64,000 nucleotides of DNA, from the NCBI RefSeq assembly GCF_000429625.1, contig NZ_AUCF01000017.1, positions 1 to 64,000 of the forward strand, written 5' to 3'. Below are positions 16,173 through 25,037 of this stretch, piece by piece. Positions within the stretch are counted from its first letter, which is position 1, and every line of letters begins with the position of its first letter. The translations under genes and the position numbers were made by a program. This DNA comes from Azospirillum halopraeferens DSM 3675. Its GTDB lineage: Bacteria; Pseudomonadota; Alphaproteobacteria; Azospirillales; Azospirillaceae. Under the pieces are notes generated by a model that had not been told where the DNA came from, made no database searches, and saw only the letters and a list, made by a program, of their open reading frames with translations.

Positions 16173-17300
16173 TCAGCGCACGAAGGTGACCGCGTCCTCG
16201 GTCGCCGCCTGCCCGGCCGGCTTGGCCCCGTGGCCAAACTCTTGCGCCGCGGTCACCCGGCGGTACGCGCCGCGCGCCGGGGCGGGCCGTCCGGGGCGGG
16301 GCAGGGTGCCGGTGAACGCCGCCGCGGCGATGGCGCCCAGCCCGGCGAACAGGGCGACGGTGGCCCAGGGGTGCATCTCCGCCTGCGTGTAAAGGCTGGT
16401 GCCGCGCACGTAGCCGTGCAGGCCGGCGCGTTCGCGCCCGTTGCCGGACGGCGCCCACAGGCTGTCCCCGGGGTGGCGCTCCGCGCCGCCGGAACGCTGA
16501 TAGCGCGTGAGGTAGCGGGACATGATGCGGTCGGTCAGGCGCGGCGCGAAGGTCTCGGCCAACTGGAACATCTTCCCCGCCCCGCCGACGACCAGGTCGC
16601 GCACGGGCGTCTGCGCGGCGTGCAGGATGGCCGCGGCCACGGTCTCGGGCGCGTAGAGTGGCGGCGGGTTCATCGGCTGGGTGCCGAAATGGTTGCGCCC
16701 GTGCTCCTCGAACAGGGTGTCGGTGGCGGTGGGCTTGATGAGGGTGACGGATACACCGGCGTCCTCCGCCTCCAGTTCCATGCGCAGGGCGTCGGTGAAG
16801 CCCTTCACCGCGTGCTTGGCGGCGGCATAGTGGCCCTGGAGCGGGATGGCACGAATGGACACCACGCTGCCGACGTTGATCAGGGAACCGCCGTGCGCCC
16901 GCAGATGGGGCAGGGCAGCCAGCGAGCCGTGGACGACGCCCCAATAGTCGGTGTCGAACAGCCGCCGCGCTTCGGCGACCGGGATCTCCTCGATGCGGCC
17001 GTAGATGGAGACACCGGCGTTGTTCACCCAGGTATCGATGCGACCGAAGGTCTCGATCGCGGTCCGCGCCAGCCGGCGCACGTCCTCTTCATCGCCCACG
17101 TCCACCGCGCAATGGGTGGCGGTCCCGCCGTCGCGGCGAATCTCCTCCGCGAGTTCCGCCAGGATGGCACCGTCGCGGGCGGCCAGCATGACCTGCGCGC
17201 CGCGCCGGGCGGCCATGCGCGCGGTGACGAGTCCGATGCCGCTGCTGGCGCCGGTGATGACGATGACCTGGTCCTCGATCGGCTTGAGGTGCACGCGCAT
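16173..17300 (-). CDS. short-chain dehydrogenase/reductase with C-terminal membrane anchor
   Basis: A 375-residue protein. The first 250 residues are a classical SDR Rossmann domain: TGASSGIG cofactor loop, NNAG, GSVVS with the catalytic serine region and HYAAAK supplying the Tyr/Lys pair. Residues after about 250 are an extra C-terminal part with one hydrophobic segment (WATVALFAGLGAIAAAAF), suggesting membrane attachment. The substrate is unknown. ATG at 17300 has an AGGA site; an ATG at 17312 would add four residues. Its stop lies only 3 nt from the convergent oxyR stop. Confidence 0.85.
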   Translation of the reverse strand: MRVHLKPIEDQVIVITGASSGIGLVTARMAARRGAQVMLAARDGAILAELAEEIRRDGGTATHCAVDVGDEEDVRRLARTAIETFGRIDTWVNNAGVSIYGRIEEIPVAEARRLFDTDYWGVVHGSLAALPHLRAHGGSLINVGSVVSIRAIPLQGHYAAAKHAVKGFTDALRMELEAEDAGVSVTLIKPTATDTLFEEHGRNHFGTQPMNPPPLYAPETVAAAILHAAQTPVRDLVVGGAGKMFQLAETFAPRLTDRIMSRYLTRYQRSGGAERHPGDSLWAPSGNGRERAGLHGYVRGTSLYTQAEMHPWATVALFAGLGAIAAAAFTGTLPRPGRPAPARGAYRRVTAAQEFGHGAKPAGQAATEDAVTFVR

Positions 17301-17521
17301 GGGAGTCCTCATGGGGTTCTGCGGGGGAGGTTGGCAGACCGCGGCCTGTATCGGCCGCACGTTCCGCTGAGAACAGGGGTACCGCTCCGGCGTTCCCCGA
17401 TCGGTTGCGACTTGGCGCGTGCGTTTCCCGCCCTTGAACGGGGCGTCCGCCGACCCACATTTAGATCACGGTACCCGGACGATTCGCTTGCCTCCATCAT
17501 TGGCGACTGTCTGGACATTCG
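17301..17521. other. intergenic region with possible small RNA
   Basis: No protein gene supported. The region precedes a strong rightward terminator (17522-17563) although no rightward gene ends here, so a short untranslated transcript starting around 17440-17480 is conceivable. A weak promoter candidate (TTGAAC near 17434 with an AT-rich element 18-20 nt later) is the only support. Confidence 0.35.
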
Positions 17522-17563
17522 AACGCCGCATCGGTGCGCCGGCCGCACCGGTGCGGCGTTTTT
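17522..17563 (+). terminator. strong rho-independent terminator with no assigned gene
   Basis: A 17-bp stem (17522-17538 with 17544-17560, one T-G wobble) and a 5-nt loop are followed by five T residues. It points rightward, 135 nt upstream of the tRNA genes, while the gene on its left is transcribed leftward. It may end an unannotated small RNA or insulate the tRNA operon. Confidence 0.8.
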
Positions 17564-17697
17564 CATGGGCATCCCGGCCGGGTGCGGAGTGTGACGTTTC
17601 CGCTGCAAAAGCCTCTTGACGGCATCCGGCGGAACGGGCATATGAGCGGCCTCCCGGCGATGGCCGGGACGGTTCTTGAAAAACCTAAGGTTCTGAT

Positions 17698-17784
17698 GCG
17701 CTTGTGGCGGAATTGGTAGACGCGCTAGGTTCAGGTCCTAGTGGCTGCAAGGCCGTGGGGGTTCGAGTCCCTCCAAGCGCACCA
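17698..17784 (+). tRNA. tRNA-Leu (CAG)
   Basis: An 87-nt class II tRNA with encoded CCA. The acceptor arms GCGCTTG and CAAGCGC pair fully; the anticodon stem CTAGG/CCTAG encloses TTCAGGT, giving anticodon CAG, which reads the abundant CUG codon. The long variable arm is as expected for leucine. Confidence 0.97.
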
Positions 17785-17787
17785 TGT

Positions 17788-17862
17788 GCGGACGTAGCTC
17801 AGGGGTAGAGCACAACCTTGCCAAGGTTGGGGTCGAGGGTTCGAATCCCTTCGTCCGCTCCA
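17788..17862 (+). tRNA. tRNA-Gly (GCC)
   Basis: 75 nt with encoded CCA, 3 nt after tRNA-Leu. Acceptor GCGGACG pairs with CGTCCGC; anticodon loop TTGCCAA gives GCC. Very likely cotranscribed with its neighbours. Confidence 0.97.
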
Positions 17863-17914
17863 TTACCGGCGGCCCTTACCAAGCCACCGGACGCCGCCTA
17901 ACCACCGGCACCGC

Positions 17915-17991
17915 GCGCCCGTAGCTCAGCTGGATAGAGCACCAGACTACGAATCTGGGGGTCAGAGGTTCGAATCCTTTCGGGCGCGCCA
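17915..17991 (+). tRNA. tRNA-Arg (ACG)
   Basis: 77 nt with encoded CCA. Acceptor GCGCCCG pairs with CGGGCGC, discriminator G; anticodon stem CCAGA/TCTGG encloses CTACGAA, giving ACG (wobble A is normally edited to inosine by TadA). The sequence after it shows no integrase gene or att-like duplication. Confidence 0.97.
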
Positions 17992-18017
17992 TTCTCTCTC
18001 TCGATACACGATCGACC

Positions 18018-18191
18018 TCATGTTCGGATGCGCCGGCTGGCAGGAAACATGCTCGCCAGGTCGAATTCGTCGACGTTCGGCAGGACCACGGCAAAGGACT
18101 CGTCCACCAGGGTCTCCAATCAGGCATCCAGCCCGCCCGTACAGACTTTCCCGGCGATCAACGAAGAGAATTCGACCCACGTCCGCTCCAT
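18018..18191 (-). pseudogene. short frame with in-frame TGA behind the GT41 gene
   Basis: An ATG at 18191, 10 nt after the stop of the glycosyltransferase, opens a 23-codon frame ending at TGA (18122-18120). The same frame then continues for 33 codons (LETLVDESFAVVLPNVDEFD...) to a second TGA at 18020. About three quarters of third positions after the first stop are G or C, as in real genes here, which suggests a 56-codon gene broken by a nonsense mutation, or the tail of something older. GC is lower than nearby. I recognise no family; chance is possible. Confidence 0.3.
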
Positions 18192-18201
18192 CACCTCCGG
18201 C

Positions 18202-20553
18202 TCATGGCCTCCGGGGATCGGCGAGCAGCGCCCGGTATGCCGCCTCCACCGCCGCGGCCAGGGCGCGGGCGTCGCCGAGGGGGCCGTGGCGCAGGCGCGT
18301 GCGCAGCTCCGTGCGCAGGTCCGCCAGCCGTCCCGTGTCGGCGGCCAGCGCCACGGCGGTGCGCCGGTAGCCCTCCGGGTCGGTCGCCACCAGGTCGGGC
18401 AGGCCGACGCGGGTGAGCAGGGCGGCGCCGACCCGCGCGGCGTGGCGGTCACCGGCGAGGGTCACGACGGGCACCCCCATCCACAGGGCTTCGCAGGTGG
18501 TCGTGGTGCCGGTGTAGGGGAAGGGGTCGAGGCCCACGTCGATGCGCTCATAGAGGGCCAGGTGGGCCGCCCGGTCGGGCGTCCAGGCCACCGGGTCCAG
18601 GCGGTCGGCGGCCACGCCCGCGGCCGCGAACCGTGCCCGCAGATCGGCAATGACGGCGGGATCGCCGAGGGCGCGGCTCTTCAGCATCAGGCGTGAGCCC
18701 GGCACGTCCGCCAGGATGGCGGCCCACACCGCCACCACCGCCGGAGTGAGCTTGCCCAACGCGTTGAAGGAGCCGAACACGATCGGCCCCTCCGGCCGCG
18801 CCGCGCGCGGTTCCGGGGCACCGTCGGGCGGGCGGTAGCAGAGGAAGCCGCCGGGCAGCCGGATCAGCGGTTCGGAACTCCACGCCTCGGCCCCCGGCGG
18901 CTCGATGACGGGATCGGTGAGGCGGCCGTCGAGGGGCAGGCCGGTGGTGCCGGGATAGCCGATGGCGGTCAGGCAGACGGCGGCCGGGCGCCGGGCCAGC
19001 ACCGCCAGCCGGCTGCCGCCGGTGTGGCCGCCCAGGTCGACCAGAACGTCGATGGCGTCGGCGCGGATCAGGTCGGCCAGGGCCGCGTCCCCCAGCCCCG
19101 CCACATCCCGCCAGCCGGCGGCGTGTGCCCGCAGGCGCGCCGTGGTGGCGTCCGGCCGGCGCACGGCGCTGTAGCACACGGGGTGGACGGCGCCGCGGTC
19201 ATGGGCCTCCAGCAGCGGTTCGAAGAAGCTGGCCACCGAGTGGCTGCAGAAATCCGCCGAGAGGTAGCCGACGCGCAGCGGCCGGCCCGGCACCCACCGG
19301 GAGCGTGGGGCGGGCAGCGGCGGCGGCGCGTGCAGGCGGGCCCAGCGGCGGTGCTCCGCCAGCACGGCGCCCGGATCGGCGTCGGGGACGCTCTGAAGGA
19401 ACAGCAGGGCGTCGGCGTGGCGTTCGCGGGGCAGGGCGGGGGTGATCGCCATGGCCCGGCGCAGCAGGGCCACCGCCTCCTCCGGCCGGCCGGCGTCGTG
19501 ACGGGCCTGCGCCAGCACGCCCAGCGCCGCGACGGACCCCGGGCGCAGGCGCAGTGCCCGGCGGGCGGCCGTCGCCGCGGCGCCCGGCCGGCCGCGGTCG
19601 CGCAGAGCCTGGGCACGGTTGATCCACGCCTCCGCCAGTTCCGGATCGGCCGCCAGCGCGCGGGCCAGCGCGGCGCCGGCATCGCCGTCGCGCCCCAGGG
19701 CGCGCAGGGCCAGCGCGCGGCCGTTGTGCCCCTCCGCCAGGGTCGGGTTGCCGGCCAGGGCGGCGTCGAGCACCGCCAGCGCCGGCCCCGGCCGCTCCGC
19801 GGCGATCAGCGCCGCCGCGTGGTCCAGCGCCGCGGCGGGCCGGTCGGGAGTCATCCCGGCGGCCATGCCGAACGCCGCCGCCGCCGCCGCGGGGTCGGCG
19901 GGCAGCAGCAGCAGGCCGAGGTTGCGCGCGGCCGCGGCGTTGGCCGGATCGGCGGCGAGGGCGGCCCGGTAGGCGGCGGCGGCACGGCCGGGACGCCCCA
20001 GGTCGCGCAGCGCGTTGGCGCGGTTGAAATGCGCCTCCGTCAGGCCGGGATCGCGCCGCACCGCATCGCTGTAGGCGTCGATGGCGTCCGCCGTCCGCCC
20101 CGCCGCGTGCAGGGTGACGCCCAGGTTGTAGCGCACCCCCGCCGAAGCGGGCTCCAGCCCGGCCAGCGCGGCCCAGGGAGTGACCGCGGCGCCCGGCCCC
20201 TCCTCCCGCGCGGCGGCTTCGGCCAGGGCGTGCCAGACGTCGGGGCGGTTCGGTTCCAGCGCCAGCACGCGGCGCAGGGCCGGAACGCGCGGCCGGGACA
20301 GGGCGGCCAGCGCCGCCGCGTGGTTCAGGCGCAGGTCCGTGCGCTCGGGCGCCAGGCGGATGGCCGCGGCGAAGCGGTCGCAGGCGGCTTCGGGCCGGCC
20401 GTCGCGCGCCGCGGCGATGCCGGCGAGGTGCCAGGCGTCGGGCTGTGCCGGGTCGGCGTCGAGGATGCGCCCGCACAGGGCCTCGGCCTCGCCGAGCCGG
20501 CCGGCCTCCAGCAGATCGAGCGCGGCCAGCAGCGCCTCACCGATTCCGGCCAT
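18202..20553 (-). CDS. TPR-repeat protein with GT41 (SPINDLY/OGT-like) glycosyltransferase domain
   Basis: A 783-residue cytoplasmic protein. Residues 1 to about 440 are tandem tetratricopeptide repeats rich in alanine and leucine; residues about 465-775 are a GT41 catalytic region with GYLSADFCSHSVASF, DVLVDLGGHTGG, VFGSFNALGKLTP and the nucleotide-sugar site DVGLDPFPYTGTTTTCEALW followed by GVPVVTLAG. Family members transfer GlcNAc or fucose to serine/threonine; bacterial homologues often modify flagellins or adhesins, but no such target is nearby. ATG at 20553 was chosen because homology to TPRs begins there; sequence upstream does not look coding. Confidence 0.9.
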   Translation of the reverse strand: MAGIGEALLAALDLLEAGRLGEAEALCGRILDADPAQPDAWHLAGIAAARDGRPEAACDRFAAAIRLAPERTDLRLNHAAALAALSRPRVPALRRVLALEPNRPDVWHALAEAAAREEGPGAAVTPWAALAGLEPASAGVRYNLGVTLHAAGRTADAIDAYSDAVRRDPGLTEAHFNRANALRDLGRPGRAAAAYRAALAADPANAAAARNLGLLLLPADPAAAAAAFGMAAGMTPDRPAAALDHAAALIAAERPGPALAVLDAALAGNPTLAEGHNGRALALRALGRDGDAGAALARALAADPELAEAWINRAQALRDRGRPGAAATAARRALRLRPGSVAALGVLAQARHDAGRPEEAVALLRRAMAITPALPRERHADALLFLQSVPDADPGAVLAEHRRWARLHAPPPLPAPRSRWVPGRPLRVGYLSADFCSHSVASFFEPLLEAHDRGAVHPVCYSAVRRPDATTARLRAHAAGWRDVAGLGDAALADLIRADAIDVLVDLGGHTGGSRLAVLARRPAAVCLTAIGYPGTTGLPLDGRLTDPVIEPPGAEAWSSEPLIRLPGGFLCYRPPDGAPEPRAARPEGPIVFGSFNALGKLTPAVVAVWAAILADVPGSRLMLKSRALGDPAVIADLRARFAAAGVAADRLDPVAWTPDRAAHLALYERIDVGLDPFPYTGTTTTCEALWMGVPVVTLAGDRHAARVGAALLTRVGLPDLVATDPEGYRRTAVALAADTGRLADLRTELRTRLRHGPLGDARALAAAVEAAYRALLADPRRP

Positions 20554-20990
20554 GGTCTCGTTCCGGGCGGGGGTGGGGAGTCGGGACCATGGCAACCGGT
20601 GGTCTGTCGTGCGGGGGCGGTGCACGATAGACCGGCCGCCGGCGTCCGCATAGCCGGAACGCCGGCGCGGAGCCTTACGCGTAGCGGTAGGGCGGGCCGG
20701 CGTTCTCAACACTGCCGTGGTCGCGTTCTTCAAGGACCGGCCGGAGGTCACGGAGTAGGGCCAGAGTTCTGAACTCCAAGCAATCTCCGCAGCCCAAGCC
20801 ACTGATTATAAAAGAGAGTCGCACTTCAATCTTGAATTCAGTCGCCTACAGGCAAAATTCGTATAAGATGTCTTATGGAAAATACTTCCGGAGGGCTTCT
20901 GTTCCTCCGCGAAACGTGCCAGCATCCGGGCCTGTCCGCGGCGGCGGTTGCGCGCCCGCGGGTGATGCCGTCGCGGATGGGAGAGGGACG
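20554..20990. other. intergenic region, AT-richer in the middle
   Basis: No gene supported. It contains a perfect -10 hexamer TATAAT on the minus strand (20810-20805) that could serve the GT41 gene with a leader of about 245 nt, and a rightward -10-like TATAAG overlapping the palindrome at 20863-20876. Long reading frames crossing it are GC-driven and lack ribosome sites. Confidence 0.4.
20863..20876. promoter_or_regulatory. 14-bp palindrome ATAAGA-TG-TCTTAT
   Basis: Six-base arms around a 2-nt centre in the AT-rich zone, overlapping a possible rightward -10 element (20862-20867), 115 nt upstream of the DUF3108 gene. A candidate operator; the binding protein is unknown. Confidence 0.35.
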
Positions 20991-21941
20991 ATGCCCGCCA
21001 TGCCGACCCGCCGGGGATCCTGCCGTGTGCCCCGCCTTGTTTCCAACCCCGGGCTCCGTCGCATGGCCGCGGGCGCCGCGCTGGCACTGCTGGCGGCGGC
21101 CGTGCCCGGCCGGGTGGCCGGGGCGGCGGTGCCGGCCACGCCCGCACCGGTGGAACTGCGCTACGCCGTCCACGTCGGCGGGTTCCACCTGCTGGACGTG
21201 ACGGTGGAGGCCCGGCTGCTGAACGGCCGCTACGAACTGACGGGGCAGGCCGCGTCGCGCGGCTTTCTCGACTGGTTCTCGCCCCTGCGCAGCCAATTCT
21301 CGGCAGCGGGCGTGCTGGAGCCGGGCGGGGCGCGGCCGGAGCGCTACCGGGCCGATCGCACCTGGCGGGGCCGCGACCGATCGGTCACGCTGGCCTACGA
21401 CGGGTCGGCGGTGACCGAGGCGGTGGAGCCCCCGTCGGCCCGTGACGAGCGGGATCCGGTGCCCGACCCCCTCAAGCCCGGCACCCTCGACCCGCTGAGC
21501 GCCGGGCTGTCGGCCATGCTTGCGGTGTTCCGCGACGGGCGCTGCGGCGGCACCAGCCCGGTATTCGACGGCATGGCCCGCTACGACCTGATCGCCGGCG
21601 ACGCCGGGGCCGCCACCCTGCCGGCGGCGCGCTACGGCCTTTATGCCGGCCCGGCGATCCGCTGCACGGTGGAGCCGCGCATGCTCGCCGGGTTCTGGCG
21701 CGGCGACGGCGACCGCCCGCGGCCGCAGGAGGGGGAACGGCGCACCGCCAGCCTGTGGCTGGCCCGCATCGGGCCGGGCGGCCTGCCCCTGCCCGTGCGC
21801 GCCGAGGTGGACGGCTGGTTCGGCGCCGCCGTCGTGCATCTGGTCGGCGGCAGCGGGCTGATGCATGCCGCGGCCGGCGCCGCCGGGGCGACCGCCGGGG
21901 TCACAGGGTCGCCAGCAGCATCAGCACCGCCAGGAGGCTGA
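20991..21941 (+). CDS. DUF3108 domain-containing exported protein
   Basis: A 316-residue protein. After a twin-basic, hydrophobic signal segment (about residues 20-45) the mature part follows the DUF3108 pattern: ELRYAVHVGGFHLLDVTVEA, GFLDWFSPLRSQF, and a long beta-rich stretch ending with AEVDGWFGAAVVHL. Family members are periplasmic beta-sheet proteins of unknown function, often near envelope genes. The ATG at 20991 has GGGAGAGGGACG directly upstream, which decides it over an earlier ATG at 20832. The last 41 nt overlap the end of the convergent antiporter gene. Confidence 0.8.
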   Translation: MPAMPTRRGSCRVPRLVSNPGLRRMAAGAALALLAAAVPGRVAGAAVPATPAPVELRYAVHVGGFHLLDVTVEARLLNGRYELTGQAASRGFLDWFSPLRSQFSAAGVLEPGGARPERYRADRTWRGRDRSVTLAYDGSAVTEAVEPPSARDERDPVPDPLKPGTLDPLSAGLSAMLAVFRDGRCGGTSPVFDGMARYDLIAGDAGAATLPAARYGLYAGPAIRCTVEPRMLAGFWRGDGDRPRPQEGERRTASLWLARIGPGGLPLPVRAEVDGWFGAAVVHLVGGSGLMHAAAGAAGATAGVTGSPAASAPPGG

Positions 21942-23535
21942 AGAAGCCCAGCCCCAGCACATGCTGGGCAACGAGGCGGCGCTCCAGCGCCATGACCCGC
22001 CGGCTGGCCAGCCCCCACAGCCGTTGCAGGGCCGGCATGGGAGACGGCATGTCCGGCAGGTCGCGCAGGCGCGCCGCCGCGCGCACCAGCCGCGCCGCCG
22101 GCAGCGCCACATCCCCCGGCGGGACCGCCGGCACCCGCCAGCCCGTCCGCCACAGCACCGCCGCGAGGACCGCGCCGAGGGCCACCGGCCACAGCAGCGC
22201 CGGCAGATGGGCCAGCAGCGCCGCCGGGGCGGCGGCGGCCGGGGACCACAGGGCCACCAGCACCCACGGGCCGGCCAGCGCCGCCGCCGCCAGGCCGAGG
22301 AACGCCCCGGCCCCGCCCCGCCCCGCCGGCACCGTTCCGTCACCGCGGAGCAGCAGCAGGAAGCGCGTCATGTAGAGCACGGTCAGCGCCGAGGTCAGCG
22401 GCAACCCCACATGGATCAGGCCGAGCCAGGGCTCCGGCAGCATCCCGGCGGCGTCCTCCAGCCACGCCTTGGCCAGGGCGCCGCCGGTCGGCGGCAGCGC
22501 GGCCATGGAAAGCGCCAGCAGGGCCGCCACCGCAAGGCCGGAGCGGCCCCGCCCCACCCCGCCGGTGGCGAGCAGCAGCGCCGCCTTCACCAGCGCGTGG
22601 TGCACGGCGAAGAAGGCCAGCGCCGCGACCCCCGCCCTGCCACCGGGAGCCGCCGCCAACACGGCCAGGCCCACCGTCAGCATCCCCATCTGGCTGACCG
22701 TGGAATAGCCGAGCAGCGCCCGCGGCTGCCGCTGGGTGATCGCCAGCAGACCGCCGATCCAGGCGGTGGCCAGCCCCAGCACCACCACCGGCCCGGCCAG
22801 ACCGGGCAGCGCCACCCCCTCCGGCGGCAGGAAGCGCAGCAGGCCGTAGACGGCGGCGTTCAGCACCGGTGCCGCGAACGCCGCGGCGGCGGCGGGCGGC
22901 ATGGCGGCGTAGGCCGGCGCCTGCGCCACGTGCAGCGGCAGCACGCCCAGCTTGCTGCCCAGCCCGAACAGCAGCAGCAGGGCCGCCAGCTCCGGCGACC
23001 GGCCGGCGGCCATGATCATGAAGGCGGCCAGGGTCAGCAACTCCCCGAACAGGGCGACGGTCAGGTACAGGCGCCCGGCGCCCCTCCCCTCCGGGTCGGA
23101 ACCGGCGGCGATCATGCCGTAGGCGGCGATGGTCATCACGGCGAAGAAGACGTAGAAGGCGACCGCATCCGCCACCATGGGGGCGCCCAGGCTGCCCGCC
23201 TGGGTCACCAGGAAGAACACGACGCGGCGCCGTTCGGCGGGGTCCGCCGGGTCGCTGCCGGTCAGGCGCCAGTGCAGGCCGGCGACCGCCCACACCAGGG
23301 CCGAGCCGCCGAGGAACAGCCGGCCGAGTCCGTCCGGCTCCAGCGTGGTGCCGAGGACGACGACCGGCATCGCCACCGACGCCCCGTCGGGCAGCAGCAG
23401 GGCGGCAGCCAGGGCCGGCAGCGGCGCCGCCGGCAGCAGCCGCACCGCCGACGGCCGGCCGGCCGCGGTGAGGGCGAGGGCGGCGACCAGCAGCGGCGCC
23501 AGTACCGCGGCGGGCAGGAGAAGGGCCGCGACCAT
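21901..23535 (-). CDS. third antiporter-like (NuoL/M/HyfB-type) membrane subunit, TM5 glutamate missing
   Basis: A 544-residue, mostly hydrophobic protein of the proton-conducting transporter family (PF00361 type). The segment GSKLGVLPLHVAQAPAYAAM has the lysine of the family's half-channel, but the TM5 region, which should carry a glutamate, reads DAVAFYVFFAVMTIAAYGM, with alanine in its place. The subunit may therefore not translocate protons itself. It begins at an ATG sharing a base with the previous stop (TGATG), with AGGAG upstream, and is the last gene of the Mrp-type operon. The C-terminal part (about 450-544) is more charged and may act as a lateral arm. Confidence 0.8.
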   Translation of the reverse strand: MVAALLLPAAVLAPLLVAALALTAAGRPSAVRLLPAAPLPALAAALLLPDGASVAMPVVVLGTTLEPDGLGRLFLGGSALVWAVAGLHWRLTGSDPADPAERRRVVFFLVTQAGSLGAPMVADAVAFYVFFAVMTIAAYGMIAAGSDPEGRGAGRLYLTVALFGELLTLAAFMIMAAGRSPELAALLLLFGLGSKLGVLPLHVAQAPAYAAMPPAAAAAFAAPVLNAAVYGLLRFLPPEGVALPGLAGPVVVLGLATAWIGGLLAITQRQPRALLGYSTVSQMGMLTVGLAVLAAAPGGRAGVAALAFFAVHHALVKAALLLATGGVGRGRSGLAVAALLALSMAALPPTGGALAKAWLEDAAGMLPEPWLGLIHVGLPLTSALTVLYMTRFLLLLRGDGTVPAGRGGAGAFLGLAAAALAGPWVLVALWSPAAAAPAALLAHLPALLWPVALGAVLAAVLWRTGWRVPAVPPGDVALPAARLVRAAARLRDLPDMPSPMPALQRLWGLASRRVMALERRLVAQHVLGLGFFSLLAVLMLLATL

Positions 23536-25037
23536 CACGGAAACTCCTGTTCGGCGATGAAGCGGCTCCACCCCAGGGGGCTGGCGTCGAGCCCGGCGAG
23601 GAGTCCGGCGGCCAGACTCAGCGCCGCGGTGAACACCACCGGCCCGAGTAGCCGCAGGTCGGTCTCGAAGCGGCCGCGCCGGCCCTTGTCCTCGTCCGGC
23701 CAGGGGCCGGTGCGCGGGGTGAACCAGGCGCGGTAGAGGATGGGCAGGAAATAGGTGGCGTTCAGCGCACTGCTGGTCAGCAGCACCACCACCACCCAGC
23801 CCTGCCCCGCCGCCAGCGCGCCCACGCCCAGATACCATTCACTGATGAACCCGGCGACCGGCGGTGCCCCCATCATGCCCAGGGCCGCCACGGTGAAGGC
23901 GGCCATGGTCCACGGCATGCGCCGCCCCGCCCCGTCCATCTCGCTGATCCGGTGGATGCCCAGCGTCTCCGCCAGGTTGCCGGCGCAGAAGAACAGGGTG
24001 ATCTTCATGATCCCCTGGTGGACCAGATGGACCAGTCCGCCCACGGTAGCGATGGGACCGGCCAGGGCGATGCCCAGGATGATGTAGGACAACTGGCTGA
24101 TGGTGGAAAAGGCCAGCCGCCGCTTCAGGTCGTCCTGTTGCAGCGCCCGCAGGGAGCCGTAGAGGATCGTCACCGCCGCCAGCACCGCCAGCGGCGTGGT
24201 GACGCCGAGGTCCACCGCCAGCTCCTGCCCGTAGACGTCGTAAACCACGCGCACGATGCCGAAGGCGCCCGCCTTGACCACCGCCACCGCGTGCAGCAGC
24301 GCGCTGACCGGTGCCGGCGCCACCATCGCCCGCGGCAGCCAGCCGTGGAACGGCACCAGCGCCGCCTTGACGCCGAACCCGCCGACCATCAGCACGAAGC
24401 AGGCGGTCAGCGCCACACGGTGCTCCGGCCCGACGTGGTCGAGCGCTCCGCCCTCCTCCACGAAGTCGAACGTGCCGGCCACCACGTGCAGCCAGACGAT
24501 GCCGACCAGCAGCGCCGCCCCGCCCGGCACGGCGTAGCGCAGATAGGTGCGCCCCGCCGCCAGCGCCGCGTCGGTGCCGCGGTGGACCACCAGCGGGTAG
24601 GTGGACAGCGTCAGGATCTCGTAGAACAGGAACAGGGTCAGCAGGTTGCCGGCCTGGGCGATGCCCACCGTGGCGGTGACGCACAGGCTGAAGAAGCCGA
24701 AGAAGCGGCTGCGGTGCGGCGCGTGCTCCAGATAACCGATGGCGTAGATCGTCGTCGCCAGCCACAGGGTGGAGGACAGGGTGACGAACAGCAGGGCCAG
24801 CGCGTCGATGCGCAGCACGAAGTCCATCCCCGGCAGCAGCGGGAACGTCGTCTCGAACCGCTCGCCGTGCCACACGCCCCACAGCATCAGCGCGGTCAGG
24901 GCCGTCTTCAGGATCGCCCCGGCCAGGTTCAGCGCGGTGCGCAGGCCGACGCGCTCCTCCGGCAGGACAAAGATGATCAGGCCGGGGATCAGCGAGGACA
25001 GCACGATCAGCAGGGGCGGCAGGCTGGTCCAGGTCAT
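23535..25037 (-). CDS. NuoM/MrpD-like antiporter subunit
   Basis: A 500-residue polytopic protein of the Complex I/Mrp antiporter family. The functional residues are present: the TM5 glutamate in LFLFYEILTLSTYPLV and the TM7 lysine in GVKAALVPFHGWLPRAM, followed by PVSALLHAVAVVKAG and the late LAFSTISQLSYIILG. It should exchange protons for a cation, or pump as part of the complex. ATG overlaps the stop of the preceding antiporter gene by 4 nt. It is the second of three such subunits in the operon; bacterial Mrp systems usually have two (MrpA and MrpD). Confidence 0.85.
   Translation of the reverse strand: MTWTSLPPLLIVLSSLIPGLIIFVLPEERVGLRTALNLAGAILKTALTALMLWGVWHGERFETTFPLLPGMDFVLRIDALALLFVTLSSTLWLATTIYAIGYLEHAPHRSRFFGFFSLCVTATVGIAQAGNLLTLFLFYEILTLSTYPLVVHRGTDAALAAGRTYLRYAVPGGAALLVGIVWLHVVAGTFDFVEEGGALDHVGPEHRVALTACFVLMVGGFGVKAALVPFHGWLPRAMVAPAPVSALLHAVAVVKAGAFGIVRVVYDVYGQELAVDLGVTTPLAVLAAVTILYGSLRALQQDDLKRRLAFSTISQLSYIILGIALAGPIATVGGLVHLVHQGIMKITLFFCAGNLAETLGIHRISEMDGAGRRMPWTMAAFTVAALGMMGAPPVAGFISEWYLGVGALAAGQGWVVVVLLTSSALNATYFLPILYRAWFTPRTGPWPDEDKGRRGRFETDLRLLGPVVFTAALSLAAGLLAGLDASPLGWSRFIAEQEFP

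Noticed and set aside
17876..18127. Leftward frame with MARPKGFEPLTPRFVVW... over tRNA-Arg
   Set aside because: It is the antisense of the tRNA-Arg gene, a well-known source of spurious protein annotations.
18018..18191. Selenocysteine at the in-frame TGA
   Set aside because: No convincing SECIS hairpin at the right distance and no cysteine-containing homologue recognised; a nonsense mutation is simpler.
17915..18200. Integration site at tRNA-Arg
   Set aside because: No integrase gene and no repeat of the tRNA 3' end in the window; the low GC after the tRNA is not enough.
21865..23736. 623-codon rightward frame opposite the third antiporter subunit
   Set aside because: Low-complexity Q/R/H-rich translation, no ribosome site, fully antisense to a membrane-protein gene.
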